Source: Paraperibacillus esterisolvens (GTDB lineage: Bacteria > Bacillota > Bacilli > Bacillales > DSM-1321). Taken from it: DNA of 64,000 bases. This document shows positions 45,029 to 54,446 of this stretch, one piece after another (position 1 is the first letter of the stretch; the number at the start of each line of letters is the position of its first letter). Both the position numbers and the translations under genes were made by a program. The notes beneath the pieces are model-generated. The model was not told the DNA's origin, did not search any database, and saw only the letters and a list, made by a program, of their open reading frames with translations. Location: contig NZ_CP143545.1 of assembly GCF_046237625.1 (NCBI RefSeq), forward strand, positions 2,914,001 through 2,978,000. The letters are read 5' to 3'.

Positions 45029-47179
45029 TCATTTTTTTAAGTCTGGATATTCGATTCGATTATGGAAGATCCCCTTAAGGGTCTCACCCAGCGACTTGTT
45101 TACAATATCGAGTTCTTTCATGGTGATATCACATTCATTAAATTGCCCATCCTGCAGCCTGTCTACAATAATGTTTTTGATCAGTCCGTCAATCGCCTCT
45201 GCGGTCGGCTGTTTCATTGAGCGGACCGCTGCCTCGACACTATCGGCGATGCTGATGACTGCTGCCTCTTTGGATTGGGGTTTAGGACCTGGATACCGAT
45301 AATCCTTTTCTCTAATATCCCTGCCTTCCTGCTTCGCTTTATGATAAAAATATTTCAGCATGGTGGTTCCATGATGTTCTCTGGCTATCGCAATGATTTC
45401 CTCCGGCAGGCGGTGCTTCTTCAGCGAGTCCACTCCATCCGTAACATGTGAAACAATAATTTCCTTGCTCGTATCCGGGTCCAGCCGGTCATGTGGATTC
45501 TCGATGTTCATTTGATTTTCAATGAAAAACTGCGGCCTCTCTGTCTTCCCGATATCATGATAGTAGCAGCCAACCCGGGCTAAAAGCCCGTTCGCACCGA
45601 TTGCCTCTGAAGCGGATTCCGCAAGATTGGCCACCATGACGCTATGGTGGTATGTTCCTGGTGCATCCGTGAGGATTTTCCTCAATAATGGATGGTTCGG
45701 GTTCGATAATTCAATCAGCTTCATGGAAGTCAGGATGCCAAACCCCATTTCAAAAAATGGAAGGACGCCTATTGTCAAAATGGATGATGCAAGTCCGGAT
45801 ACCGTCGAAGAGATGATATAGAACACAAAATCGGTTCTTAGGGTCCTGGCATCCATAATCAGCAGCAGGGAGCATACCAGAAGCATATTCAGCAGGGACA
45901 GAAGAAGACCCGCCTGCAATATCTTGGATCTATAGTCTTTAGTATTCAGCAGGATGATTCCTGCTGCCCCGCTTAGCAGGATATAAAGTCCGGCAGCGAG
46001 ATGAAGATTGGACGCGATCCCTTCATTGAAAACGATTGTACCGAAACTGGAAAGGACAATCGTCATGGCGATGGCCAGCCTTTCGTTCAGCAGTATCTTA
46101 ATCAGCATGGCTGCAAACGCCGCCGGGAAGAAATAAACCATATCTATGTATTCCGATTCCTGGAAAAGGCTTACTGTTTTCATGACAATGAGGGAGAGCA
46201 GATAAACTATCCCAAAAAGCAGGATATCTGATTGTTTGTTGTCTGCCGGGTCTTTGATTGCCTGAAAATAATAATACAGCCCACCCATGGCAATCAGGAT
46301 AAACAGCCCGAGCCCTATGAAAGGGCGGTAGGACTTATCATTCTCAAGAAAGCCGGCAATTTTCAGCTGGCGGTATATATCCCTGTCGACAAGCTGGCCT
46401 TTCTCGACAATAACCTCACCCTGCAGGATCCTGACAGGCTCTACTCCTTCAAGGGCTGCCTGCAGTTTTTCTTCTGACTTCTGCTTATCGTAGAACTCAT
46501 TTTGGATGATGGCAAAGCGGGCAAGCTCAATAGCCGCATCCTTAACATCCCGTGGAAGACTCGAGATTTTGATCTGTTCTTCGGCCCGGTTCTTTGCATA
46601 GCCTACTTCCTCCGCCGGGATCCTGGTGCCCATCACACTATTCACGGCAGTCAGGGTCAGGTCCTTGGCCATGTCTGTATCATATCTGCCGGCTTTTAAA
46701 AGGGCCGTGAAGGTTGAATCCGAAAGCTCTCTTGTAACATCACCGGTAAGCTTGTCCTTCACCATGGAGAGATGGGCAGGAAGTACTGCTTTAAATTTCT
46801 CCGGAGGCTCCTCGCCTTCTTTCGATCCTTTTGTTTTCTTTTCCTGCGCATCCTTCACTTCCTGAATCGATTCAAATATGGAAGCAATGAGATCCACCCG
46901 GTTCTCCGCATACTCCTTCTTAAGGGTAAATACATCTTCGACAGAGCCTGCCGCTTCCTGCCTGGCAGCTTCCGTCATCTCTTTATCTATGACTGTCTGG
47001 GTTGCCCTGATGGTCTTGTCTGCAGGAGTCAGCAGGCTGACATCGACTTTTTCAGTCGTCACATTAGAAAACATGATGAAATAAGATATTACCCCTAATA
47101 CAGCAAAAAGCAAAGCTTGAAAAACCTTCATTCTCAGAAGATCTTTTAATTTAGCGATCACTTTATTCACACTGCCCAT
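45029..47179 (-). CDS. pgpH: c-di-AMP phosphodiesterase PgpH (7TMR-HD)
   Basis: Membrane HD-domain enzyme that hydrolyses c-di-AMP, controlling potassium and wall homeostasis. 716 residues: one N-terminal membrane segment, an extracytoplasmic 7TMR-HDED domain (about 45-280), seven membrane segments (about 285-465) and a cytoplasmic HD domain with YHHSVMVANLAE, CYYHDIGKTERP and REHHGTT. Head of pgpH-ybeY-dgkA-cdd-era. Confidence 0.95.
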   Translation of the reverse strand: MGSVNKVIAKLKDLLRMKVFQALLFAVLGVISYFIMFSNVTTEKVDVSLLTPADKTIRATQTVIDKEMTEAARQEAAGSVEDVFTLKKEYAENRVDLIASIFESIQEVKDAQEKKTKGSKEGEEPPEKFKAVLPAHLSMVKDKLTGDVTRELSDSTFTALLKAGRYDTDMAKDLTLTAVNSVMGTRIPAEEVGYAKNRAEEQIKISSLPRDVKDAAIELARFAIIQNEFYDKQKSEEKLQAALEGVEPVRILQGEVIVEKGQLVDRDIYRQLKIAGFLENDKSYRPFIGLGLFILIAMGGLYYYFQAIKDPADNKQSDILLFGIVYLLSLIVMKTVSLFQESEYIDMVYFFPAAFAAMLIKILLNERLAIAMTIVLSSFGTIVFNEGIASNLHLAAGLYILLSGAAGIILLNTKDYRSKILQAGLLLSLLNMLLVCSLLLIMDARTLRTDFVFYIISSTVSGLASSILTIGVLPFFEMGFGILTSMKLIELSNPNHPLLRKILTDAPGTYHHSVMVANLAESASEAIGANGLLARVGCYYHDIGKTERPQFFIENQMNIENPHDRLDPDTSKEIIVSHVTDGVDSLKKHRLPEEIIAIAREHHGTTMLKYFYHKAKQEGRDIREKDYRYPGPKPQSKEAAVISIADSVEAAVRSMKQPTAEAIDGLIKNIIVDRLQDGQFNECDITMKELDIVNKSLGETLKGIFHNRIEYPDLKK

Positions 47180-47892
47180 GCACAGTCCCCCTGACAGACC
47201 CTGTTTAAGCTCTCTTTAGTTTTCCATTCTATTACATAAAATAATATCAGTTTTCAGGTCAAGTTTCACCCTAATTAACCATCCCGCAGTCAGCATCAAT
47301 AAATGATGTGCTGATGTCTACGGTGTATATCCCTGAGAAAGACTGTAGTGTCAAACCAGCATCAGCGGCGGTTTTTACATTTACAGCTGTTTTCAGATGA
47401 TAAGGCTTATCTCCCGCAAGCATAAGAAACATGGATATCCGGTATAAGGAATAATATGATATCTGAGAGTTTCGATTGGTGAAAAAGCTTTGGATCCCCT
47501 TCATATTGCTGGAAAGGACGAGCCGTTTAATTGCCTGGAATCAAACGAACAAACCATTTTTAAACTATAGTGGAAAACTAATTAAAAACCTTAAAGAGGT
47601 AATGAAGCAGAAAAATTTATGATTAAAAATGCTGAAACTATAACGGAAGCACAATTGACCAGGGCAAAGATAACCTGAAATTTCAAAAAAGGGAATGAGC
47701 GGAAAGATAAATAAAGTATTCATCAATTAACACTGAGGATAGAAATCTTTTGGGTATTTCCATCCATTAGGCTGATGAAGAAGAAAGTTGATTGCAGGCA
47801 AAGGTGCTCTAATTATGCAGGACGGACGCTGAGTTTAAGTGGTTTTACCGGCAGGCTTAACCAGTTTCCCTGTGGAATAGAATTTTGCAGGA
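47180..47892. other. Gene-free interval between pgpH and phoH
   Basis: About 700 nt with stops in all frames except short, unsupported ORFs (for example 47271-47504 minus) that lack ribosome sites. AT content rises towards 47520-47750. No repeat, RNA or transposon end could be recognised. It presumably contains the pgpH promoter and may hold a decayed gene. Confidence 0.5.
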
Positions 47893-47932
47893 TGACCTCT
47901 GAAACAAAATGATCCCGGTGAATACCGGGATC
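47893..47932 (-). terminator. Terminator after phoH
   Basis: GATCCCGGT/ACCGGGATC hairpin (47911-47932) with a 4-nt loop, followed by ATTTTGTTTC on the minus strand. Confidence 0.75.
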
Positions 47933-48003
47933 GAGCACTATTTATTCCTCTATATTTATCCTGCAGCTGCAGGGTACAGATGTCACATGACATGCTATTC
48001 ATT

Positions 48004-48966
48004 TCATGAATCTGCTTTTTCATAAGCACCGATGATCTTGGAAACCAATGGATGCCTGACTATATCTGTCTGTTCGAGGATAACAAATGAGATCCCCGGG
48101 ACATTTCCCAGAATTTCCTCGGCAGACAGCAGTCCCGATTTGGCACCTTTCGGAAGGTCAATCTGGGATCTGTCTCCTGTAATGACCATTTTTGATCCAA
48201 AACCAAGTCTTGTGACAAACATCTTCATCTGTGCGCCAGTCGTATTCTGGGCTTCATCCAGGATGATGAAGGCATCATCAAGCGTCCGCCCCCTCATATA
48301 AGCGAGCGGTGCAATCTCGATGGTCCCCCTTTCAATCATCCTTTCCGTATGGTCGGTCCCCAGAACATCATGGAGGGCATCATACAGCGGACGCAGATAC
48401 GGATCCACCTTCTCCTTCAGGTCGCCCGGAAGGAAGCCGAGGCTCTCGCCTGCTTCGACTGCAGGACGTGTAAGGATGATTTTTTTGACACTCCCGTTTT
48501 TAAGGGCATTAACTGCCATGATGACCGCCAGATAGGTTTTCCCTGTACCGGCCGGGCCGATTCCGAAGACGAGGTCGTTCCTCCTGATTTCAGAAATATA
48601 TTGACGCTGTCCAAGGGTCTTGACACGGATCGTCTTCCCTTTGGCATTCTTCATGATTTCTTCATTGTATAATTCCATAAAATATTCGATGGTGCCTCGT
48701 TCGGCCATCTGTATCGCATATAAAGTATCACGGGTACTAATGTTAATGCCTTTCCTTATCACCGAAAGCAGCGATTTCAGGACGGTTTCGGCCTTCTCGG
48801 CAGAACTCCGGCTTCCTGTAATGGCAATATCTCCTCCACGGGTGACAACGGTTACAGCTAACTCTTGTTCAAGTACCTTTAAGTTTGTATCAGAATTCCC
48901 CAGCAAAGCAAGCGCTTCGGCAGGCGATTCAAGGTGCAGGTTCACTATTTTGGCTTCTTCTGGCAT
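48004..48966 (-). CDS. phoH: PhoH-family ATPase
   Basis: 320-residue cytoplasmic ATPase, related to helicase and RNA-metabolism proteins; precise role not known. N-terminal KH-like part (1-110), Walker A GPAGTGKTYLA near 138, Walker B IILDEAQNTT near 233, arginine-bearing TGDRSQIDLP. ATG follows AAGGAG; 3 nt after yqfD. Confidence 0.93.
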   Translation of the reverse strand: MPEEAKIVNLHLESPAEALALLGNSDTNLKVLEQELAVTVVTRGGDIAITGSRSSAEKAETVLKSLLSVIRKGINISTRDTLYAIQMAERGTIEYFMELYNEEIMKNAKGKTIRVKTLGQRQYISEIRRNDLVFGIGPAGTGKTYLAVIMAVNALKNGSVKKIILTRPAVEAGESLGFLPGDLKEKVDPYLRPLYDALHDVLGTDHTERMIERGTIEIAPLAYMRGRTLDDAFIILDEAQNTTGAQMKMFVTRLGFGSKMVITGDRSQIDLPKGAKSGLLSAEEILGNVPGISFVILEQTDIVRHPLVSKIIGAYEKADS

Positions 48967-48969
48967 TCC

Positions 48970-50157
48970 TTAGTCTCCTTGGATAATTGGTTGTCCGACA
49001 GCAATATCTTCTATCACCTGATAGTGTATTGTTATTTTAACTTTACCACTGTCGATTGTCTGGTGCAAAATATTCTCCCCCGCTATTTTTGAATCTGCGG
49101 GCAAGAGCTTCTTTAAATCCTCTTTTCCCATCTCTCTGGCCTTTAAAACTGCCTCTTTTTCATTATACGTCCTCACCGTGTCTTCCCTTTCCCGCCGGGT
49201 CACCGATTTATACGATATCGGAAGTTCCCATTTCAGGAATTTAAGCGGCCTTTCACTTGTTTCAGTTACATACTGCTTGTAATCATTCTTCTTGAAATTC
49301 CAGACCGGAATTGTAAAATCAACTATTTTTATATAATGTTTCACGCTTTCCCTTCCGTTAAACACGGAAAATTTGGTTTTTAACGGCACTTCCACCTGGG
49401 ACTTGTACCATGTTTCACCCCAGACCTTCCCGTCAGCGGGTACGATACGCGGTTTTTTTTCACTGCCAATATTCCCGGATATCAGCAGCTGGCCTTTTTT
49501 TACATAATCATGCACCGCCGCCACAGGCTGCCCCTTAACTGCAAATACTCCTGTGATGACCGCTTTTTTCCTGGCCACTATATTCCTCGGAGAGAGTTTG
49601 ACCAGCTCTTTCGGCTGCTTCTTTTCCACCACCTGAAAGTGAAACTTGGTTCCTTTCAGCTCTACCCCGACCCAGGTAAGCTCTGATATATTGTTTGTCA
49701 GCCTGCGCTGTATTTCATCCTCGCCGGCTATAAGAAATTGAATTTTGCCGGACCCCACGCCCATCTTATCCAATTCCTTCCTGATCTTATGCTCAGTAGC
49801 AGGTTTTGCGCCCTTGACTTCTATTCCCCATATCATATTGGAAAGCATAAAAACGACCATCAGGAAGGCAAGGAAGCCCGCCAGGAAGCCGCTGTTCTTT
49901 AGCGTCCGTTTTATTAAAAAAGGACCGCCCCTGCCTTCTATAAAAGAAAGTCTGCTGTCGCCGCCCCTAACTGCTTTTCTTAATTTATGCAAATCCCTTA
50001 GATGGATATTGAAAAGCACGGAATGAGTGCCGGTCCTCTTAATATTCCAAACGTAAATATCATGTTTAACAATCTGATTGATCAGCCGTTCATTTCCCCT
50101 GCCTTCTGCTCTAACCCTTACAAAGCCCCCAAGGAAGTTTGTCCATTGATTTTTCAT
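48970..50157 (-). CDS. yqfD: Sporulation protein YqfD
   Basis: 395-residue membrane protein of the YqfD family, made in the mother cell and needed for efficient sporulation in B. subtilis. A cytoplasmic N-terminus (1-90), one membrane segment (92-110) and a large extracytoplasmic part with KKGQLLISG and a BON-like region. 15 nt after yqfC. Confidence 0.9.
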   Translation of the reverse strand: MKNQWTNFLGGFVRVRAEGRGNERLINQIVKHDIYVWNIKRTGTHSVLFNIHLRDLHKLRKAVRGGDSRLSFIEGRGGPFLIKRTLKNSGFLAGFLAFLMVVFMLSNMIWGIEVKGAKPATEHKIRKELDKMGVGSGKIQFLIAGEDEIQRRLTNNISELTWVGVELKGTKFHFQVVEKKQPKELVKLSPRNIVARKKAVITGVFAVKGQPVAAVHDYVKKGQLLISGNIGSEKKPRIVPADGKVWGETWYKSQVEVPLKTKFSVFNGRESVKHYIKIVDFTIPVWNFKKNDYKQYVTETSERPLKFLKWELPISYKSVTRREREDTVRTYNEKEAVLKAREMGKEDLKKLLPADSKIAGENILHQTIDSGKVKITIHYQVIEDIAVGQPIIQGD

Positions 50158-50172
50158 CTTTTTTCTCCCTCA

Positions 50173-50457
50173 CTAATCATTTATGAATGATACTTGGTCA
50201 ATTTTTCCTTCCAGCAAAATTTCTTCCGGAAGGATGGCTCTTATGGAAAAGGAAGTCCCTTTGATCAATAACTGTCCGCTTTTAAGCATCAGCCGCAGCT
50301 CTGTGTCTGTAAAGGTCAAAAGCCCCCTGTGATTTTCAATATATATATGCAGCTGTCCGATCATGGTTATGCGGGGCAGATCCATCACTACGTCCTGTGG
50401 AAGGTCCATGGTATTCATCATGAGCTGCCGGATTTTTTGTCCCCATTTTTGCGCCAT
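50173..50457 (-). CDS. yqfC: Sporulation protein YqfC (YabP family)
   Basis: 94 residues. The core DLPRITMIGQLHIYIENHRG and the end LEGKIDQVSF are diagnostic; partner of YqfD in the mother cell. ATG at 50457 is 10 nt after AAGGGGG, and that ribosome site lies inside the 3' arm of a long hairpin (50464-50507). An in-frame TTG at 50496 has no ribosome site. Confidence 0.9.
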   Translation of the reverse strand: MAQKWGQKIRQLMMNTMDLPQDVVMDLPRITMIGQLHIYIENHRGLLTFTDTELRLMLKSGQLLIKGTSFSIRAILPEEILLEGKIDQVSFIND

Positions 50458-50463
50458 ACAAAA

Positions 50464-50507
50464 AGAACCCCCTTTTATCTCAAATGTATGAGACAAAAGG
50501 GGGTTCT
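50464..50507 (-). terminator. Terminator-like hairpin that also contains the yqfC ribosome site
   Basis: 13-bp perfect arms AGAACCCCCTTTT/AAAAGGGGGTTCT plus an inner TCTCA/TGAGA, followed on the minus strand by TTTTGT and then the yqfC ATG. It would both end transcription from yqfB and hide the AAGGGGG site of yqfC. Confidence 0.75.
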
Positions 50508-50519
50508 AGCACCGCTTTT

Positions 50520-50999
50520 TTAACTTTTCAGGCTTCTGTATCCTACTTTACGCCGGCCTTTCCTGCTTCTCGGCCTTCCCAGTACTTCAGCCATGATCAC
50601 TCCGTTCAAGATCTGGTCCTCTGTAAATGTGCCAGCCTTTCCTGTTTCAATGTGACCCAGCGGGGGGACCTGCTGGACGGGAGCAATCTGGCGTTTCCTC
50701 TTCATGCTGTCTGCCCGCTGCGTGGCAGCTATCTCTTCTTCCAGCATGGCATCATGGTATACCGCTGAATCAGATTTATTGCGGATCTCAGTCTCCGGCT
50801 GCCGGTGGCCGGCCCCGGCTTTAACGGGCTTTTGTCCTGGTCTTGGCATCTGGCCTGCACGACGGGAGGCCTTAGGATTATTGGCCTGCCCTTCCACCTG
50901 TCTTTTCCCGCCTCCCCTGCCAAACAGAGTGGATGCAAGACCGATCAGGACGATTAAAAAGGCAGCATTGCCGAATAAAAAGTCGATGAGCTGTTCCAA
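50520..50999 (-). CDS. yqfB: YqfB-like membrane protein
   Basis: 159 residues: one N-terminal membrane segment (5-27) and a basic, low-complexity cytoplasmic tail ending in a conserved helical block (ILNGVIMAEVLGRPRSRKG). Function unknown. The start is TTG at 50999 after AAGGAGGG. It follows floA by 28 nt. Confidence 0.82.
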   Translation of the reverse strand: MEQLIDFLFGNAAFLIVLIGLASTLFGRGGGKRQVEGQANNPKASRRAGQMPRPGQKPVKAGAGHRQPETEIRNKSDSAVYHDAMLEEEIAATQRADSMKRKRQIAPVQQVPPLGHIETGKAGTFTEDQILNGVIMAEVLGRPRSRKGRRKVGYRSLKS

Positions 51000-51027
51000 C
51001 GAGAACCCTCCTTATGGCAAAAGGACG

Positions 51028-52020
51028 TTATTTGTTATCCTTGTCCTTCCCGCCTGATGACATCCTGCCGATGGAATCCCTCATATCCGTATCAGCATTG
51101 ATGTTTTCGTAATTGATATAATCCATGACCCCAATGTTCCCAGCTTTAAGTGCATCCGACATTGCAAGCGGAACCTCTGCTTCCGCTTCTACCACCTTGG
51201 CCCTCATCTCTTCTACTCTGGCCTTCATTTCCTGCTCATAAGCGACCGCCATGGCCCGTCGTTCTTCTGCTTTTGCCTGTGCGATCTTCTTATCGGCCTC
51301 TGCCTGCTCCGTCTGAAGGTTGGCTCCGATATTAGAACCTATGTCCACATCAGCGATGTCGATGGAGAGAATTTCGAAGGCTGTCCCGGAATCGAGTCCC
51401 TTAGACAACACAGTCTGGGAAATCATATCAGGATTTTCCAGGACCTTTTTATGGCTGTCTGAAGAACCGATGGTGGAAACAATCCCTTCACCCACACGTG
51501 CTATGACGGTTTCCTCACCCGCACCGCCGACAAGCCGGTCGATATTTGCTCTTACAGTAATCCTTGCCTTTGCTTTAACTTCAATCCCGTTCATGGCCAC
51601 ACCGGCAATGAATGGAGTTTCAATAACCTTTGGATTGACGCTCATCTGAACCGCCTCAAGCACATTCCTGCCCGCGAGGTCGATGGCGGCGCTTCTTTCG
51701 AACGGAAGTTCAATATTTGCACGGTGAGCGGCAATCAGCGCATTGACTACCCTGTCCACGTTACCCCCTGCCAGATAATGGCTTTCCAGCTGGTTTGTGG
51801 TGACATCAATACCCGCTTTATGTGCTTTGATCAGCGGATTGATAACCCTGCTTGGTATGACCCTCCGGAGTTTCATACCGATTAATGTGAAAATGCTGAC
51901 CCTTACACCTGCAGCGAGCGCAGATATCCACAGCATAACTGGTACGAAGGTCAATAAAACCGCCAGCAGAATCACAGCGGCTATAATGATGATCAATAGC
52001 ATGATATTGCTTGAAATCAT
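51028..52020 (-). CDS. floA: Flotillin-like protein FloA
   Basis: Scaffold of membrane microdomains, 330 residues: an N-terminal membrane hairpin (5-45), an SPFH-like domain (about 50-200) and an Ala/Glu-rich coiled coil (about 225-290). ATG shares one base with the yqeZ stop (TAATG), so translation is coupled. ATG follows AAGGAGG. Confidence 0.94.
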   Translation of the reverse strand: MISSNIMLLIIIIAAVILLAVLLTFVPVMLWISALAAGVRVSIFTLIGMKLRRVIPSRVINPLIKAHKAGIDVTTNQLESHYLAGGNVDRVVNALIAAHRANIELPFERSAAIDLAGRNVLEAVQMSVNPKVIETPFIAGVAMNGIEVKAKARITVRANIDRLVGGAGEETVIARVGEGIVSTIGSSDSHKKVLENPDMISQTVLSKGLDSGTAFEILSIDIADVDIGSNIGANLQTEQAEADKKIAQAKAEERRAMAVAYEQEMKARVEEMRAKVVEAEAEVPLAMSDALKAGNIGVMDYINYENINADTDMRDSIGRMSSGGKDKDNK

Positions 52021-53339
52021 TAGTTTCCTCCTTGCTCTCCGGCTTCCCTCACTACAATGCGGGAACCTTCGGCTTTTATAATCATTACGGATGAATCCTT
52101 CTGTATAAAGTTTCCTTCAGAGACCACATCGATCCGCTCACCGTCCACCAGAACTATGCCCGATGGCCTGAGCGGTGTCAGTGTGATCCCCTTTTTCCCG
52201 AGCAGCTCAGTCCTGCTCTTGTTAGAGATATATCCCTTTTCCGTGGCAGTGGAATCACTCAATATGATTTTCTTAAAAAATTTCATATTTTTACCATACA
52301 CCTTTACCATTATTATGCTTGCCACAACCGTAATGAGGAGGGCTGCTGCCAATGACAGGCTTGTATACACAAAATTCCCCGTCGTCAGATACAGGCTTCC
52401 CGCAACTGCGGAGGCACCGAGCACTCCGGCAATACCACCCGGGAGGACCAGCTCCAGGAGCAGCAGGAAGATTCCTGCAGCAAATAAAAGAACAGGTTCA
52501 TATCCGGTAAGGCCGGCTGCCATGTGTCCAAAAAAGAACAAGCCAAAAGCTGTAAGCCCGGCAATCCCCGCTATGCCGAAGCCCGGGGAAAACAATTCGA
52601 GCACAAGGCCCAGGCATCCTATTGTAAAGAGGATTGGAATGACCGCGGGTTGAGTCAGGAATCCGGCTGCTTTTTCAGCGAAGCTTTCATTCATTGTTAC
52701 TGTGCTTTTTTCATCAAGAGTAAGTGTTTTCAGCAATTCACGCCTGTCCTTGACCGTGCCCTCATTATAACCGGCTTTTTCAGCCTGCCTGGCGGTTAGG
52801 GTCAGCAGTTTGCCATGACCAGCTCCGAATTCCGTTAAATCATTATTCTCACTTGCCATCGCAAGGGCGAACCTGGGATCACGCCCGTTTTTCTCGGCAG
52901 CTGACTTCATCGCCGCAAGCCAGTAGGACTGTGCCTTTTTTGAAGCTGCATTACCCGCTCCATCAATGACGGCCGCCGATCCGATGACCGCGCCAGGTAC
53001 CATATAGATCTCATCTGCATGCAGAGCGATATATGCACCGGCGGATAGGGCGCGGCTGTTAATGAACGCAATTTTCCTCAAGGGTGAATCATCAAGCAGC
53101 CCGCTGATTTTTTCTGCTGCAGCCACTGCTCCCCCGGGAGTATTTATTTCCAGTATGACGGCGCTCGCACCGCTTTTTTCTGCCTCACCCATCGCCCGCT
53201 TCAGAAAGGAATACAAGCCATCCTCCACTGTGTCTGTAACGGGTATGATATAGACTTCCCCTTCTGCCGCCGAAGAACTTTGCGGTGAAAACAAGCAGAA
53301 AAACAACAAGATGCAAAATGCAGCCCAGCTAAGCCTCAA
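52020..53339 (-). CDS. yqeZ: NfeD family membrane serine protease-like protein (YqeZ)
   Basis: 439 residues: signal peptide (1-25), ClpP-like serine protease domain (about 27-210), four to five membrane segments (220-345) and a C-terminal OB fold (about 365-430). Works with flotillins, consistent with overlap with floA. I chose TTG at 53339 because GGGGGGTGA lies 8 nt upstream and the signal peptide then starts cleanly; a TTG at 53363 or ATG at 53357 would add up to eight residues. Confidence 0.88.
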   Translation of the reverse strand: MRLSWAAFCILLFFCLFSPQSSSAAEGEVYIIPVTDTVEDGLYSFLKRAMGEAEKSGASAVILEINTPGGAVAAAEKISGLLDDSPLRKIAFINSRALSAGAYIALHADEIYMVPGAVIGSAAVIDGAGNAASKKAQSYWLAAMKSAAEKNGRDPRFALAMASENNDLTEFGAGHGKLLTLTARQAEKAGYNEGTVKDRRELLKTLTLDEKSTVTMNESFAEKAAGFLTQPAVIPILFTIGCLGLVLELFSPGFGIAGIAGLTAFGLFFFGHMAAGLTGYEPVLLFAAGIFLLLLELVLPGGIAGVLGASAVAGSLYLTTGNFVYTSLSLAAALLITVVASIIMVKVYGKNMKFFKKIILSDSTATEKGYISNKSRTELLGKKGITLTPLRPSGIVLVDGERIDVVSEGNFIQKDSSVMIIKAEGSRIVVREAGEQGGN

Positions 53340-53557
53340 AATGTGGTCACCCCCCATTCTCAAGTATATACGTTTACAAGGGGAAAAAGTTTCTTTTATT
53401 GGAAAAGACTGACTTCTTTCTTTCTCCGTCCACTGTCAGCTCAGGCAGAAGAAAGATGAAGGCCGTTTGCCTTCCAAACACAGATAATGTATACGCAGGC
53501 AACGCCCTTCCTCTCGTGGTAAAAGGACAGGCCCTAAAAGGTTTTCCCGCTTGAACG

Positions 53558-53590
53558 TAAAAAACCGCAGGCAATAATTGCCTGCGGTTT
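53558..53590 (-). terminator. Terminator after yqeY
   Basis: AAACCGCAGGCAA/TTGCCTGCGGTTT followed by TTTTACG on the minus strand. No gene is supported in 53364-53557. Confidence 0.85.
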
Positions 53591-53598
53591 ATAGTTAG

Positions 53599-54054
53599 TT
53601 AGTTTGTTTGAGATAAATGCTGCATTACTAGCTTGTTAACCAATGAACCATCAGCTTTGCCTTTTACTTTAGGCATGACAGCTGCCATTACTTTTCCCAT
53701 ATCAGCCTTTGAAGAAGCACCAGTCTCAGAAATCGTCTGTTTTACAATTTCAGAAACTTCATCCCCAGAAAGCTGTTCAGGTAAATATACCTCAACGTAA
53801 TCAATTTCGGTAAGCAGTTTGTCAGCCAGGTCCTGACGGCCGGCTTTTTCAAACTCTTGAAGGGAGTCTTTGCGTTGTTTAAGTTCGCGAGAAAGTACTG
53901 TCAATTCTTCCTCTTCTGTCAATTCTGGTTTGGTATGCTTAATCGCTTCGTTTTGAATCGCAGCCTTAAGCATCCGAATAACAGAGAGTTTGTCTTTTTC
54001 TTTGTTCTTCATCGCTTGTTTCATATCATTATTTAAACGCTCGAGAAGACTCAT
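53599..54054 (-). CDS. yqeY: GatB/YqeY domain protein
   Basis: 151 residues made of the helical GatB/YqeY tRNA-binding module without a catalytic part. LERLNNDMKQAMKNKEKDKLSVIRMLK at the N-terminus (the first helices) is characteristic. Function unknown. ATG 54054 follows GAGAGGGTGG. 14 nt after rpsU. Confidence 0.92.
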   Translation of the reverse strand: MSLLERLNNDMKQAMKNKEKDKLSVIRMLKAAIQNEAIKHTKPELTEEEELTVLSRELKQRKDSLQEFEKAGRQDLADKLLTEIDYVEVYLPEQLSGDEVSEIVKQTISETGASSKADMGKVMAAVMPKVKGKADGSLVNKLVMQHLSQTN

Positions 54055-54068
54055 GTTTCCACCCTCTC

Positions 54069-54242
54069 TTACCATTTACGTTTTCTAGCTGCTTCTGACT
54101 TTTTCTTGCGCTTTACGCTAGGCTTTTCATAGAATTCGCGCTTTCTAGCTTCTTGAAGTGTACCTGTCTTAGATACAGTACGTTTAAAGCGACGAAGAGC
54201 ATCTTCAAGCGATTCGTTTTTACGAACGACGGTTTTAGACAT
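54069..54242 (-). CDS. rpsU: 30S ribosomal protein S21
   Basis: 57 residues, basic. MSKTVVRKNESLEDALRRFK is the S21 N-terminus and EAARKRKW the tail. ATG follows GGAGGGAAAGAG. Confidence 0.98.
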   Translation of the reverse strand: MSKTVVRKNESLEDALRRFKRTVSKTGTLQEARKREFYEKPSVKRKKKSEAARKRKW

Positions 54243-54446
54243 CTCTTTCCCTCCCTCCGAACACAACACACTAACTCATAATGCATTTATATACATCATG
54301 TACTTAACAAGTATAATATAATAGCATTTGCAGGTCAACTACTAAAGAAGATAATAGTGGCTCTGCCGAACATTTTTTATTAAATTAATTTGGAGGCATG
54401 TCCGCCCCGCCCCTTCCATATAATTCGGCAAGGGGGTGTACGTTAA

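Noticed and set aside
47271..47504. 77-residue minus-strand ORF
   Set aside because: No ribosome site, no recognisable family and ordinary stop-to-stop length for the region.
47835..48029. 64-residue minus-strand ORF over the phoH terminator
   Set aside because: It runs through the terminator hairpin and the phoH 3' end.
53374..53574. 66-residue minus-strand ORF between yqeZ and yqeY
   Set aside because: It starts inside the yqeY terminator and has no ribosome site.
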